Both the position numbers and the translations under genes were made by a program. From Haematobacter massiliensis (lineage in GTDB: Bacteria > Pseudomonadota > Alphaproteobacteria > Rhodobacterales > Rhodobacteraceae): DNA of 64,000 nt. Location: positions 186,001 through 250,000 of the forward strand of contig NZ_JGYG01000007.1 of the NCBI RefSeq assembly GCF_000740795.1, in the 5' to 3' direction. The notes beneath the pieces are model-generated. The model had not been told where the DNA came from, made no database searches, and saw only the letters and a program-made list of their open reading frames with translations. Below are positions 45,742-54,574 of this stretch, piece after piece (position 1 is the stretch's first letter; the number at the start of each line of letters is the position of its first letter).

Positions 45742-46767
45742 ATGACCATCACCCTGAACCGCCGCCAGACGCTGATCGGCATGGGCGCGCTCGGCACCGC
45801 TGCGGCGGTGGGCCTGCCCGCGCGCGCCGCAGGCACGCGCAACCTCGCCGTCCTGCACCTTGCCAGCCATGCACCGAGCTTCATCGCCTTCGAGCGCGGC
45901 TATTACAAGGATGCGGGCCTCGACATCGAGCTGAAGTTCTTCGAGGCGGCCCAGCCCATGGCGGTCGCCATCGCCTCCCGCGATGCGGATTTCGGTGTCA
46001 CGGCAATGAGCGGCGGTCTCATCAGCCTGGCGGAGAAGGACGCGATCAAGGTGATCGGCGGCGCGCTGTCGGAAGAAAAGGGTATCGTCGGCAACGTCAT
46101 CCTCGCCTCCAACAAGGCGCATGAGGCAGGGCTGACCGATCCTTCCAAACTCGCGGGCCACAGCTTCGGCATCACCACGGCGGGCTCATCCTTCCACTTC
46201 ATGGCGCACAAGATCGCCCAGGCCAATGACATCCCGATGGACGAGATACAGCTCCGTCCGCTCCAGAAGCTCGGCGCCATCGTGGGCGCACTCTCAACCG
46301 GACAGATCGACGCCTGGGCCATCCAGCCGAACGTCGCCCGCAAGATGATCCGGGAGAATGCGGCGCAGCAAATCGGTCTCGTCTCCGACTATGCCCCCGA
46401 TTATCAGGTGACGACCGCCTTCACCTCCACCCGGAATGCCGCGGAAGAGCGGGAAATGACGGAGGCTTTCGTCGCCGCCTATTCCCGCGCGATCACGGAT
46501 TACAACGCGGCCTTCGTCGACAACACCGCGACGGAGGAGGAGCGCGATGCGCTGGCGCGGATCGTCCACAAATACGTGGAAAGCGACAGCCCGTTCGACA
46601 CGGCGAAGCAGAACCTGATCGACGGCGCAATGCGGATCAACCCCGGTCTTGCGCTCTCTCTGGGCAGCTGCGTGGAACAGCTCAACTGGTTCAAGTCGGA
46701 GGGCATGGTGAAGGACACCGTGACCGAAGCGCAGCTTTTCGACACCAGCTACGTCAAGACGCTCTGA
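45742..46767 (+). CDS. ABC transporter substrate-binding protein (NMT1/TauA/SsuA-like)
   Basis: A 341-residue periplasmic binding protein. The N terminus RRQTLIGMGALG followed by ARA is a twin-arginine-like export signal. The mature part begins LAVLHLASHAPSFIAFERGYYKDAGLDIEL, recognisable from SHAPSFIAFERGYYKDAG as the NMT1/SsuA fold. A very good ribosome site (GGAGGAGGAGA) precedes ATG 45742. It is followed directly by the ATPase and permease genes. This family imports sulfonates, nitrate, pyrimidine precursors or aromatic acids, and the ligand cannot be chosen from sequence. Confidence 0.9.
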   Translation: MTITLNRRQTLIGMGALGTAAAVGLPARAAGTRNLAVLHLASHAPSFIAFERGYYKDAGLDIELKFFEAAQPMAVAIASRDADFGVTAMSGGLISLAEKDAIKVIGGALSEEKGIVGNVILASNKAHEAGLTDPSKLAGHSFGITTAGSSFHFMAHKIAQANDIPMDEIQLRPLQKLGAIVGALSTGQIDAWAIQPNVARKMIRENAAQQIGLVSDYAPDYQVTTAFTSTRNAAEEREMTEAFVAAYSRAITDYNAAFVDNTATEEERDALARIVHKYVESDSPFDTAKQNLIDGAMRINPGLALSLGSCVEQLNWFKSEGMVKDTVTEAQLFDTSYVKTL

Positions 46768-46773
46768 TCAGCC

Positions 46774-47541
46774 ATGGACCTGAAGCTCGACAAGATCAGC
46801 CATTCCTACGGGCCGGTGGAGGTGCTGCGCGACATCTCTCTGGAGATACCGGAGGGGCAGATCCTTTGCCTCGTCGGCCCTTCCGGCTGCGGCAAGTCGA
46901 CGCTTCTGCGGTTCCTTGGCGGGTTGGAGCGGCCCAGTTCCGGGCAGGTGCTTCAAATTGGCGCGCCGCCTGCAGGGTCGCTGAACCCTCTCACCTATGT
47001 GTTCCAGCACTTCGCGCTGCTGCCCTGGCGGACGGTGGAGGGCAATATCCGCCTCGTGCTGGAAGATCACCGCCTGCCGCGCAGGGAGGTGGAGGAGATC
47101 GTCACCGACGTGCTCGCCCGCACCCGGCTCAGCGACTTTCGCAAGGCGCTGCCGAAACAGCTTTCCGGCGGGATGCGTCAGCGGGTCGCCATCGCGCGGG
47201 CGCTGGCCGTCCGGCCAGCCGTCATGCTGATGGACGAGCCGCTCTCCGCGCTCGACAGTCAGACGCGGGAGCTGCTGATGGACGATCTCGTGACACTATG
47301 GACACGGCAGCCCTTCACATCCGTCTACGTGACCCACAACCTGAACGAGGCGGTGCGGCTCGGCCACCGGGTCGTCGTCCTCTCCCGCCGCCCCGGCCGG
47401 ATCCGGGAGATCGTGGAGATCGACACCCCCCTCGCCGACCGCCGTCCGGGCGATCCCGCGCTGGAGGCGAAGCAGCAGCAGCTGTGGTCTCTCATGCGGG
47501 ATGAGGCCGCCGCCGCCGACAAGGAACTGGTCAATGGCTGA
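46774..47541 (+). CDS. ABC transporter ATP-binding protein (SsuB/TauB-like)
   Basis: A 255-residue ABC ATPase. Motifs in order are Walker A GPSGCGKST, Q-loop FQHFALLPWRTV, signature LSGGMRQRVAIARAL, Walker B VMLMDEPLSALD and switch His in VTHNLNEAV. The LPWRTV after the Q-loop is typical of the nitrate/sulfonate/taurine group. It starts 6 nt after the binding-protein stop and overlaps the permease start by 8 nt. Confidence 0.94.
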   Translation: MDLKLDKISHSYGPVEVLRDISLEIPEGQILCLVGPSGCGKSTLLRFLGGLERPSSGQVLQIGAPPAGSLNPLTYVFQHFALLPWRTVEGNIRLVLEDHRLPRREVEEIVTDVLARTRLSDFRKALPKQLSGGMRQRVAIARALAVRPAVMLMDEPLSALDSQTRELLMDDLVTLWTRQPFTSVYVTHNLNEAVRLGHRVVVLSRRPGRIREIVEIDTPLADRRPGDPALEAKQQQLWSLMRDEAAAADKELVNG

Positions 47542-48595
47542 TCCGACCCGCCGCCCGACCGCCATGCCGATGCCAGACACCGACGGCAGCGCCGCTGGCC
47601 ATCGCAACTCCGGCCCCCAGAACCCGCCGACCGTATCCACGTCACGGCAATACGCCCCGGCAGAAGCGCAGCCTTCCGTCCTCCGCAATGCGGAGCAGTC
47701 CCCCGACCCCGTGCCTCCAGCCTCCACAGCGGAAACCATGGGGCGCGATATGGCGAGCGCCAAACCCGCCATGCCAAGACCCAATCCAGGCCGCACGGGC
47801 ACCGCAGGTAGAGAGACCCGACCCGTCCCCTTTCGCGGCGGCGGCTTCGCGCCCACGCCGGTGCGGGGCGTGGCGTTCGCCCTCTTCGCGCTCCTTCTCG
47901 TGCTGGCCGAGGTCGGCACCCGGGCGGGCGTCATCTCCAGCCTCACCCTGCCCCGGCCCTCCGCGGTGCTGGAGACGCTGGTGCAGCTGTGGCAGAGCGG
48001 GAACCTCTGGCGTCACCTGTTGCCCTCGCTCCACCGCCTGTTCGTGGGGGCGAGCCTTGGCATCGTCGTGGGCGTCTCCGTCGGCGTGATGATCGGGCTG
48101 TTCAGCTATGTCCGCGCGGGGCTGGTCCCGCTCGTGGCCGCGCTGTTCCCGATCCCGAAGATCGCCCTGCTCCCGCTGTTCGTGATCTGGTTCGGCATCG
48201 ACGAGGCCTCGAAATACGCGTTGATCGCATTTGGCACCTTCACCCCCACGGTCGTCGCGACCTATGGCGCGGTGGACAATGTGGACCGGTCGCTCATCCG
48301 GATGGGGCAGAGCTTTGGCCTCTCCTGGTGGTCGATCGTGCGCAAGATCGTGCTGCCGGGCGCCTTTCCGGCCATCCTCTCGGGGCTTCGGGTCTCCATC
48401 TCCATCGCCATCATCCTGCTGGTCGCGGCGGAGATGCTCGGCGCGCAATACGGCATCGGTTCCTATATCCTCGAAGCCGGCTCGCTCTATGACCTGGAGA
48501 AGCTCTTTGCGGGTGTCACGATCCTGTCGCTCATGGGGCTCGTCGTGAACTTCGTCATCGGACTGATCGAGAAACGCTTCCTTGCTTGGCGCTGA
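47534..48595 (+). CDS. ABC transporter permease with unusual N-terminal extension
   Basis: A 353-residue permease of the SsuC/TauC type with about six helices from residue 115 onward and the ATPase-coupling EAA loop near SFGLSWWSIVRKIVLPGAFPAI (part: IVLPGAFPAI). ATG 47534 overlaps the ATPase stop by 8 nt, fixing the start. The first 110 residues are rich in Pro, Ala, Ser, Thr and Arg with no helices, whereas typical family members have about 20-40 residues before the first helix. A start within the extension (for example ATG 47738 or ATG 47753) is possible. Confidence 0.9.
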   Translation: MADPTRRPTAMPMPDTDGSAAGHRNSGPQNPPTVSTSRQYAPAEAQPSVLRNAEQSPDPVPPASTAETMGRDMASAKPAMPRPNPGRTGTAGRETRPVPFRGGGFAPTPVRGVAFALFALLLVLAEVGTRAGVISSLTLPRPSAVLETLVQLWQSGNLWRHLLPSLHRLFVGASLGIVVGVSVGVMIGLFSYVRAGLVPLVAALFPIPKIALLPLFVIWFGIDEASKYALIAFGTFTPTVVATYGAVDNVDRSLIRMGQSFGLSWWSIVRKIVLPGAFPAILSGLRVSISIAIILLVAAEMLGAQYGIGSYILEAGSLYDLEKLFAGVTILSLMGLVVNFVIGLIEKRFLAWR

Positions 48596-48667
48596 CGGGA
48601 TCTGCGGTTGAACCCGCTCCGGCTTCTCTGATACCTCCCCCCCTTCACGCCGCCACGGGAGACAGAG

Positions 48668-49915
48668 ATGCCGACGCTTGCCATCGACTTCGGGACATCC
48701 AATTCCGCCGTCGCGATCCTGACGCCGGAGGGGCTTCGTCGCCTTCCGCTCGAAGCCGGCGGCGACACGCTGCCCACAGCGGTGTTCTTTCCCGCGCGCG
48801 GCGGCGCGATGAAGATCGGCGAAGCGGCGGGGGCGGCTTTGATTGCCGGAGAGGAGGGGCGCTACATGCGCGCCCTGAAAAGCGTGCTCGGCACTGCCCT
48901 CTTCCATGACTCCCGGCTCATCGGCGGGCGGCGCCGGACGCTGGCGGATGTCGTCACCGCCTTCCTCTCGACGGTGAAGGAGAGGGCGGAAACCGTCTCC
49001 GGCATCCGTTTCGAGGACGCACTTTCCGGGCGGCCGGTTCATTTCCATACCGCCGACCCCGACCGTGACGCGCGGGCGGAGGCAGACCTCGCGGCCTGCT
49101 ATGCTGCCGCGGGCTTCACTTCCGTGCGTTTCATGGCCGAACCGGAGGCCGCGGCGCTCTCCAGCCACGGCCTCGGGGCGACGGGTGAGATCGGACTGGT
49201 TGTCGACATCGGCGGCGGCACATCCGACTTCTCCGTCTACCGCATGGAGGGCGGGAGGCTCCGCATCCTCGCCAGCCACGGCATCCGGCTCGGCGGCACG
49301 GATTTCGACGAATCCGTCTCCCTCTCCCATGCCATGCCCGAACTCGGCCACGGCAGCAGCCTCCGGCGTGAGATCGGTCCGGGCACCCTGCCCATGCCAA
49401 ACGCGGTCTATGTCGATCTGGCGACATGGAGCCGCATTCCCTTCGTCTACACGCCGGAGAACCGCCGGGAGGTCGCGCGCATGGCCCGGCTCGCGACGGA
49501 GCCGGAGAAACTCGACCGCCTCTCCGCAGTGCTGCAGGAGGAGCTGGGCCATGAGCTCGCCTTCGCGGTGGAGCATGGCAAGATCGCCGCGAACGGGCCG
49601 GAGGGCGCGGGCATCATCGACATGGGCATGATCGAGCGTGGTCTTGCGCCCGCGATCACCGGCACCTCGCTGGACAAGGCGCTTGAAAGCCATCGTGCCG
49701 AGCTGGCGAAGGCCGCGGCCGAAACACTGCATCTGGCCGGCATTCCGCCTGAAAGCGTGGGCACGGTCATCCTTGTCGGCGGCTCCAGCCTCATGCGCCT
49801 CGTGGCGGAAGAGGCGCGCCGCCTATGCCCCGCCGCCCGCATCGAACGCTCGCAGGCCTTCACGGCGGTGGTGGATGGCCTTGCTCTCGCCCTCGCGGAA
49901 GAACCCGTTGCCTGA
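48668..49915 (+). CDS. Hsp70-family ATPase, YegD-like
   Basis: A 415-residue Hsp70-type ATPase domain. Phosphate 1 is AIDFGTSNSAVAI, phosphate 2 is LVVDIGGGTSDFSVYR, and the adenosine motif is VILVGGSSLMRLV near residue 360. There is no substrate-binding domain or C-terminal lid, as in E. coli YegD and unlike DnaK. Its client and partners are unknown. It lies 72 nt after the ABC permease, on the same strand, and may share its transcript. Confidence 0.93.
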   Translation: MPTLAIDFGTSNSAVAILTPEGLRRLPLEAGGDTLPTAVFFPARGGAMKIGEAAGAALIAGEEGRYMRALKSVLGTALFHDSRLIGGRRRTLADVVTAFLSTVKERAETVSGIRFEDALSGRPVHFHTADPDRDARAEADLAACYAAAGFTSVRFMAEPEAAALSSHGLGATGEIGLVVDIGGGTSDFSVYRMEGGRLRILASHGIRLGGTDFDESVSLSHAMPELGHGSSLRREIGPGTLPMPNAVYVDLATWSRIPFVYTPENRREVARMARLATEPEKLDRLSAVLQEELGHELAFAVEHGKIAANGPEGAGIIDMGMIERGLAPAITGTSLDKALESHRAELAKAAAETLHLAGIPPESVGTVILVGGSSLMRLVAEEARRLCPAARIERSQAFTAVVDGLALALAEEPVA

Positions 49916-49977
49916 CGGGCTTTCTCGCCGGACGGATCGCGCTATCCTGCATGGCAAGCAGAACGCGAGGGACAGAG

Positions 49978-50049
49978 ATGACGAACGGCGATCAGACCGG
50001 CGCAGCCGCTGACAGGCAAGTGGACGGTCATGGGAGGGCTGGGCGATGA
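49978..50049 (+). CDS. Possible 23-residue leader peptide coupled to the AI-2E-family gene
   Basis: ATG 49978, with GAGGGACAG just upstream, opens a 23-codon frame ending at TGA 50047-50049, which overlaps the ATG (50046) of the next gene as ATGA. The peptide is hydrophilic and resembles no protein I know. The arrangement suggests that translation of the leader delivers ribosomes to the downstream gene. Confidence 0.4.
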   Translation: MTNGDQTGAAADRQVDGHGRAGR

Positions 50050-51113
50050 CGACGTCGGCCGTCCAGCGGGCGAGCTTCGCTACCCTGATCGTCCTTGTGA
50101 CCATCGCCTTCGTGTGGCTTCTGCTGCCCTATTACGGCGCGCTGCTCTGGGCGGTGATCCTCGCCATCCTGTTCAACCCGCTGCAACGCTGGCTCACGGC
50201 GAAGCTCAACCAGCGCCGGGGCTACGCGGCTCTGGGCAGTGTGCTCGTCTGCGTCTGCATCGTGGTGATACCGGGCGTCATTATCCTCGGCCTTCTGGCG
50301 GCCGAGGCGGCCAGTCTCTATCAGCGGCTGTCCAATCAGCAGATCGATTTCAGTGAAGCTTTCAACGCTTTCCGCGAAAGCATGCCTGATTTCTTCAACC
50401 GTGCTCTGGAGGGGCTTCAGATCGGCAGCCTGGAAGATATCCAGCAGCGCGTAACTTCCCTGCTTGCGAGCGCGAGCCAGACCATCGCCACCCGACTGGT
50501 CTCCATCGGGCAGGATACGCTCCAGTTCACGGTGAGCCTCGGCGTGATGCTCTATGTGCTATTCTTCCTGTTCCGCGACGGGCCGGAGATCGTCAATCAG
50601 CTCCGCCGCTCCAGCCCGCTCAGCCCGAAATACACCGAACATATCGGCAGCCGTTTCTCCTCCGCAGTCAAGGCCACGGTGAAGGGCAACCTCATCATCG
50701 CGCTCATCCAGGGGGCGATCGGCGGGGTGACGCTCTGGCTGATGGGGGTGGAGGCCGCGTTGCTGCTCGGCGTGGTGATGGCGGTGTTCTCACTGCTGCC
50801 CGCCGTGGGCGCGGCCCTCGTCTGGGGGCCGGTCGCCATCTACTTCTTCATGACCGGCGATTATCTGAAAGGGGCAGTGTTGGTTGCGGTCGGGGTCTTC
50901 GTCATTGGGCTGGTGGACAACCTGCTCCGGCCGCCGCTGGTGGGCAAGGATCTGCGGATGCCGGACTATATGGTGCTGGTGTCGACGCTTGGGGGCCTCG
51001 CGCTCTTCGGGATGAACGGTTTCGTCATCGGGCCGCTGATCGCCGCGCTTTTCATCGCTGTCTGGTCGCTTTTCAGAGGCGACGAGCAGACGGAAACGAT
51101 GTCCACGGATTAG
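50046..51113 (+). CDS. AI-2E/PerM-family membrane transporter
   Basis: A 355-residue membrane protein of the AI-2E transporter (PerM/YdiK/TqsA) family with about eight helices. They are grouped as an N-terminal pair, a middle region around GVMLYVLFFLFRDGP, and the conserved C-terminal segments NLLRPPLVGKDLRMPDYMV (part: NLLRPPLVG) and GLALFGMNGFVIGPLIAALF. Members export small molecules or ions, and autoinducer-2 transport is shown only for a few. Its end overlaps the ornithine cyclodeaminase gene by 4 nt on the opposite strand. Confidence 0.93.
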   Translation: MTTSAVQRASFATLIVLVTIAFVWLLLPYYGALLWAVILAILFNPLQRWLTAKLNQRRGYAALGSVLVCVCIVVIPGVIILGLLAAEAASLYQRLSNQQIDFSEAFNAFRESMPDFFNRALEGLQIGSLEDIQQRVTSLLASASQTIATRLVSIGQDTLQFTVSLGVMLYVLFFLFRDGPEIVNQLRRSSPLSPKYTEHIGSRFSSAVKATVKGNLIIALIQGAIGGVTLWLMGVEAALLLGVVMAVFSLLPAVGAALVWGPVAIYFFMTGDYLKGAVLVAVGVFVIGLVDNLLRPPLVGKDLRMPDYMVLVSTLGGLALFGMNGFVIGPLIAALFIAVWSLFRGDEQTETMSTD

Positions 51114-52156
51114 CGGCTCCGCATCAGCATCCCGTAAAGATCGCGCGGATCGTCGGGGTCGGCCAGCAGGTCCAGATCCTGGCGCATCCCAAGCTCGCGC
51201 GACTTTTCGTGGATATACCGCAGGGCCGAGAAATCCTCGATCGCAAACCCCACTCCATCGAAGAGCGTGATCTGCGCGGCCTCCCGCCTGCCAGGCGCCG
51301 CGCCCGTTATCACCTGCCACAGCTCAGTAACCGGGTGGTCCGGGTCGAGCTGCTGGATCTCCCCTTCAACCCGCGTCTGCTCGGGATGCTCCACGAAGAT
51401 GTCGGCGCGCAGCAGGATGTCGCGGTGGAGTTCGGTCTTGCCCGGACAATCGCCCCCGATGGCGTTCAGATGCACGCCCGCCCCGACCATGTTATCGGTC
51501 AGGATCGTCGCATACTGCTTGTCGGCGGTGCAGGTGGTGATGATCTCCGCCCCCTCGATTGCCGCTTCCGGCGTATCGCAGGCGGTGACGTGGAAGCCTT
51601 GCTCAACCAGATTGGCGCAGCACTTCCGCGTCGCTGCGGGGTCAATGTCGTAAAGCCGCAGCGTATCGATGCCGAGCACGGCGCGGAAGGCCAGCGCCTG
51701 AAACTCCGATTGCGCCCCGTTGCCGATCATCGCCATGGTCCTTGCACCCTTCGGAGCGAGATATTTCGCCGCCACCGCGGATGTCGCCCCGGTCCTGAGC
51801 GCCGTGAGCAGCGTCATCTCCGAAAGCAGGACCGGATAACCCGTCGCCACGTTGGCAAGCAACCCAAAGGCCGTCACGGTCTGGAGACCCTCTCGCGTGT
51901 TCTTGGGATGGCCGTTCACATATTTGAAGCCATAAAGATCGCCATCGGACGTGGGCATGAGTTCGATCACCCCCACATCCGAATGGCTGGCCACACGCGG
52001 GGTCCGCTCGAAACCCTCCCAGCGCCGAAAGTCCTCCTCGATCGTCTCGGCAAGACCGGCAAGCATCGGTTCCACGCCGATGGCATGGACCAGCCGCATC
52101 ATGTCGGCCACCGAGACAAAGGGAACGAGCGCGCGGGAAGAGGGAGCAAGGGTCAT
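51110..52156 (-). CDS. ocd: Ornithine cyclodeaminase
   Basis: A 348-residue OCD/mu-crystallin-family enzyme that converts ornithine to proline and ammonia using tightly bound NAD. The substrate-binding segment is YGFKYVNGHPKNT, and the Rossmann part shows TMAMIGNGAQSEFQALAF (part: IGNGAQSE). The C-terminal DGVGFAIEDFSALR is typical of the arginine-catabolic OCDs. It starts 6 nt after the arginase stop, so arginine would be converted through ornithine to proline by this two-gene operon. Confidence 0.93.
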   Translation of the reverse strand: MTLAPSSRALVPFVSVADMMRLVHAIGVEPMLAGLAETIEEDFRRWEGFERTPRVASHSDVGVIELMPTSDGDLYGFKYVNGHPKNTREGLQTVTAFGLLANVATGYPVLLSEMTLLTALRTGATSAVAAKYLAPKGARTMAMIGNGAQSEFQALAFRAVLGIDTLRLYDIDPAATRKCCANLVEQGFHVTACDTPEAAIEGAEIITTCTADKQYATILTDNMVGAGVHLNAIGGDCPGKTELHRDILLRADIFVEHPEQTRVEGEIQQLDPDHPVTELWQVITGAAPGRREAAQITLFDGVGFAIEDFSALRYIHEKSRELGMRQDLDLLADPDDPRDLYGMLMRSR

Positions 52157-52162
52157 GTCAGA

Positions 52163-53089
52163 TCATCCGAAACTGCGGGTCGGGCGGTCGAAGACCTTCC
52201 GGCCCATGAGGCTGGCCACGAGATCGACCATCAGCCGCGCCGTGCGGCCCCGGTCATCGAGAAATGGGTTGAGTTCGACAAGATCGAGCGAGGTCACCAG
52301 GCCCGATTCATGCAGCAGTTCCATGGCGAGATGCGCCTCGCGGAAGGTCGCGCCGCCGGGAACCGTGGTGCCGACTGCGGGGGCGATGGAAGGATCGAGA
52401 AAATCGACATCCAACGAGACATGGAGCAGCCCGTTCTCCGCCCGGACCCGGTCCAGAAACTCGGAAAGCGGCGCCACGATGCCACGCTCATCAAGCACCC
52501 GCATATCATTGATCGCGATGTCATGCCGGAGCAGGGCGGCGTGTTCCGCGGGATCGACCGAGCGGATACCGAACAGGCAGATCCGTTCGGCCGGGATGGG
52601 GGCGGGAAACGGCGGGAACGGTCCGAACCCGTCTCGACCGGCGATATAGGCAACCGGCGTACCATGAAGATTGCCGGATTCGGTCGTCTCCAGCGTGTGA
52701 AAGTCCGAATGCGCGTCCAGCCACAGCAGAAACAGCGGCCGCCCCGCCGCTTTCGCATGGGCGGCGACCCCGGCCACCGATCCGAGCGCGAGCGAGTGAT
52801 CGCCGCCCATCACGATGGGGAACCCCTCGCGCATCGCCTCCTCCACCGCGGCAGAAAGCGCGGCGGTCCAGGCGATTGTCTCGGGGAGGGAATGCACGGC
52901 GGCATTGGCTACGGTGACGGGGACGGGCGCGGCAGGCACGATATCACCACGGTCCGTCACGCTCCGGCCCAGATCCTCCAGCGTCCGGGAAATGCCCGCG
53001 ACGCGATAGGCTGCGGGGCCCATCAGGCAACCGGCGTTCTTCTGTCCGCTGTCGATGGGCGCTCCGATCAGGATACAGGGTTTTGCCAC
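52163..53089 (-). CDS. rocF: Arginase
   Basis: A 308-residue ureohydrolase. The manganese ligands are visible: His98 in GGDHSLALG, Asp125/His127/Asp129 in WLDAHSDFHT, and Asp227/Asp229 in SLDVDFLDP. Glu in DLVELNPFLD completes the active site. The length and the SVDPAEHAALL insertion favour arginase over agmatinase. It hydrolyses arginine to urea and ornithine, and the adjacent cyclodeaminase uses the ornithine. It is divergent from an Lrp-type regulator. Confidence 0.95.
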   Translation of the reverse strand: MAKPCILIGAPIDSGQKNAGCLMGPAAYRVAGISRTLEDLGRSVTDRGDIVPAAPVPVTVANAAVHSLPETIAWTAALSAAVEEAMREGFPIVMGGDHSLALGSVAGVAAHAKAAGRPLFLLWLDAHSDFHTLETTESGNLHGTPVAYIAGRDGFGPFPPFPAPIPAERICLFGIRSVDPAEHAALLRHDIAINDMRVLDERGIVAPLSEFLDRVRAENGLLHVSLDVDFLDPSIAPAVGTTVPGGATFREAHLAMELLHESGLVTSLDLVELNPFLDDRGRTARLMVDLVASLMGRKVFDRPTRSFG

Positions 53090-53144
53090 GAGCAGTCTCC
53101 TTCCGCTTTTCTGTATATGGTAACGGGGTGATGGCAGTTTCCGC

Positions 53145-53169
53145 TATAATTTTGCGCGAAATGCGCGCA
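53145..53169. promoter_or_regulatory. -10-like TATAAT and inverted repeat upstream of the Lrp-type gene
   Basis: A consensus TATAAT (53145-53150) is followed by TGCGCG (53153-53158) and CGCGCA (53164-53169), perfect 6-bp inverted arms around AAATG. The block lies in the 113-bp gap between arginase and the Lrp-type gene. No good -35 was found at 17 nt. The repeat may be the regulator's own site. Confidence 0.45.
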
Positions 53170-53202
53170 CAACTATACATCCTGCTCAGCAAGACCACCA
53201 AT

Positions 53203-53643
53203 ATGAACATGGACGACATCGACCAGCAAATTCTCGCGGCGCTCCGCCGTGACGGGCGCGCCTCGCATTCGGAGATCGCCGGGTCGCTCGCGCTGTCCCG
53301 CGCGACGGTCAGGGCACGGATCGATCGCATGGTGGCGCGGGGCGACATCGCCGGCTTCACGGTGCTCACGCGCGCCGATGTCACGCAGGCGCCCGTCCGG
53401 GGCCTCATGCTCATCGGGATAGAGGGACGCGGCGCGGACCGGATCACGCGACGACTCCTTGGGATGGCGGAGGTGCAGGCCGTCCACTCCACCAATGGCC
53501 GCTGGGATATCGTGGCAGAGATCGGCACGGAGACACTCGCCGAGCTGGATGAGGTCATCGCCCGCATCCGCCGTATCGAAGGCGTGACGACCAGCGAAAC
53601 CAACCTGCTGCTTTCCACCCGCCGCCCCCTGAGCTCACGCTGA
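53203..53643 (+). CDS. Lrp/AsnC-family transcriptional regulator
   Basis: A 146-residue Lrp/AsnC regulator beginning MNMDDIDQQILAALRRDGR, with the winged helix continuing as SHSEIAGSLALSRATVRARI and a C-terminal RAM domain. ATG 53203 and ATG 53209 are both acceptable, and longer starts add a hydrophobic, non-family segment. Divergence from arginase/ocd suggests that it activates arginine or ornithine catabolism. It converges on the universal stress protein gene. Confidence 0.93.
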   Translation: MNMDDIDQQILAALRRDGRASHSEIAGSLALSRATVRARIDRMVARGDIAGFTVLTRADVTQAPVRGLMLIGIEGRGADRITRRLLGMAEVQAVHSTNGRWDIVAEIGTETLAELDEVIARIRRIEGVTTSETNLLLSTRRPLSSR

Positions 53644-53695
53644 TCGGAATGCTGACGGGGACAGCTGATGGTGACTGCCAACGCGGCGCGGGTTC

Positions 53696-54574
53696 TCACG
53701 CGATCCAGCGCGGGAGCACCACCCGTGGCACGGGGGCAAGGCGGACCAGGCGCCCCGAATTCGACCCGATGAAGACCTTCAGCAGCGGCCCGTACACGCT
53801 CGACCCGATGACGAGCAGCTCCGTCTCCTCCCAGCCCACGTTGTCCAGCGCTTCCTGCCAGCCGGCGCCACTGCCGATCCGCGTCTCCAGTGGCACAGGC
53901 GATGTCCAGCGCTCGCGGATCGACGCATGAAGCGCCTCGGCATGGCGGCGGAATTCGCCGCTGACGAGGTGCTCGGCGTGATAGCCCGCTCCCGTCGGAT
54001 ACATCTGGTTCCCCCGCGTGACGAAGGTCAGCACCCGGAGCGGCAGCGACAGGGCCGCAGCCACCGAGCCTGCCCGCTCCGCGATGGACTGGGCGGCCTC
54101 CGTCGCGGGCACGGCACAACTCACACGGCGAAGCGCGACGCCCGGCGCAAGCCCGCCGCGCGGGGCCAGTGCGACGGGAACGCCCGCCCCATGCAGCACC
54201 TCCGTCGCCGTCGGTCCCTCTGCGAAGCGCCCGGGCGGGGCGGAGGCAGCGGACCCCAGCACGACGTAATCCGCGCCGATATCCCCCGCCGTCGCCAGCA
54301 ACCCCTTGGCGGCGGAAGGCGCGGTCCGGGTGACGAATTCTGCCTCCAATCCCTCGGGGAGCAGCGCGCGCGCTGCTTCCTGCGTACGCTCCGCATGTTC
54401 GCGCAGAAAACGGGCGTATTCGTAGTCCACCCGCGCGGAGGAGGGCGTCGTCCAGCCCTCTGCCGCGATGGTGCACACGACCATTCGCCCGCCGGAGGCC
54501 CGCGCCATGATCCCCGCCAGTTCCAGCGCCTCGCGCCCGCCGTCATCGGCGGAAAGGCCCACCAGAAGCATCAT
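53696..54574 (-). CDS. Universal stress protein with two UspA domains
   Basis: A 292-residue protein of two tandem UspA domains. The first begins MLLVGLSADDGGREAL and includes GADYVVLGSAASAPPGRF; the second ends with TELLVIGSSVYGPLLKVFIGSNS, recognisable as the ATP-binding GxxG(9x)G(S/T) region. Its ATG overlaps the stop of the APC permease gene (ATGA, 54571-54574). Usp genes coupled to transporters often encode soluble regulatory domains of the carrier, so a role with the permease is inferred. Confidence 0.9.
   Translation of the reverse strand: MMLLVGLSADDGGREALELAGIMARASGGRMVVCTIAAEGWTTPSSARVDYEYARFLREHAERTQEAARALLPEGLEAEFVTRTAPSAAKGLLATAGDIGADYVVLGSAASAPPGRFAEGPTATEVLHGAGVPVALAPRGGLAPGVALRRVSCAVPATEAAQSIAERAGSVAAALSLPLRVLTFVTRGNQMYPTGAGYHAEHLVSGEFRRHAEALHASIRERWTSPVPLETRIGSGAGWQEALDNVGWEETELLVIGSSVYGPLLKVFIGSNSGRLVRLAPVPRVVLPRWIA

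Noticed and set aside
45742-48595. Assignment of the ABC importer as a taurine transporter partnering the Tpa-like enzyme
   Set aside because: The SsuA/TauA/NMT1 family covers many ligands, the two loci are 12 kb apart and on opposite strands, and no xsc or tauR is present. Substrate left unassigned.
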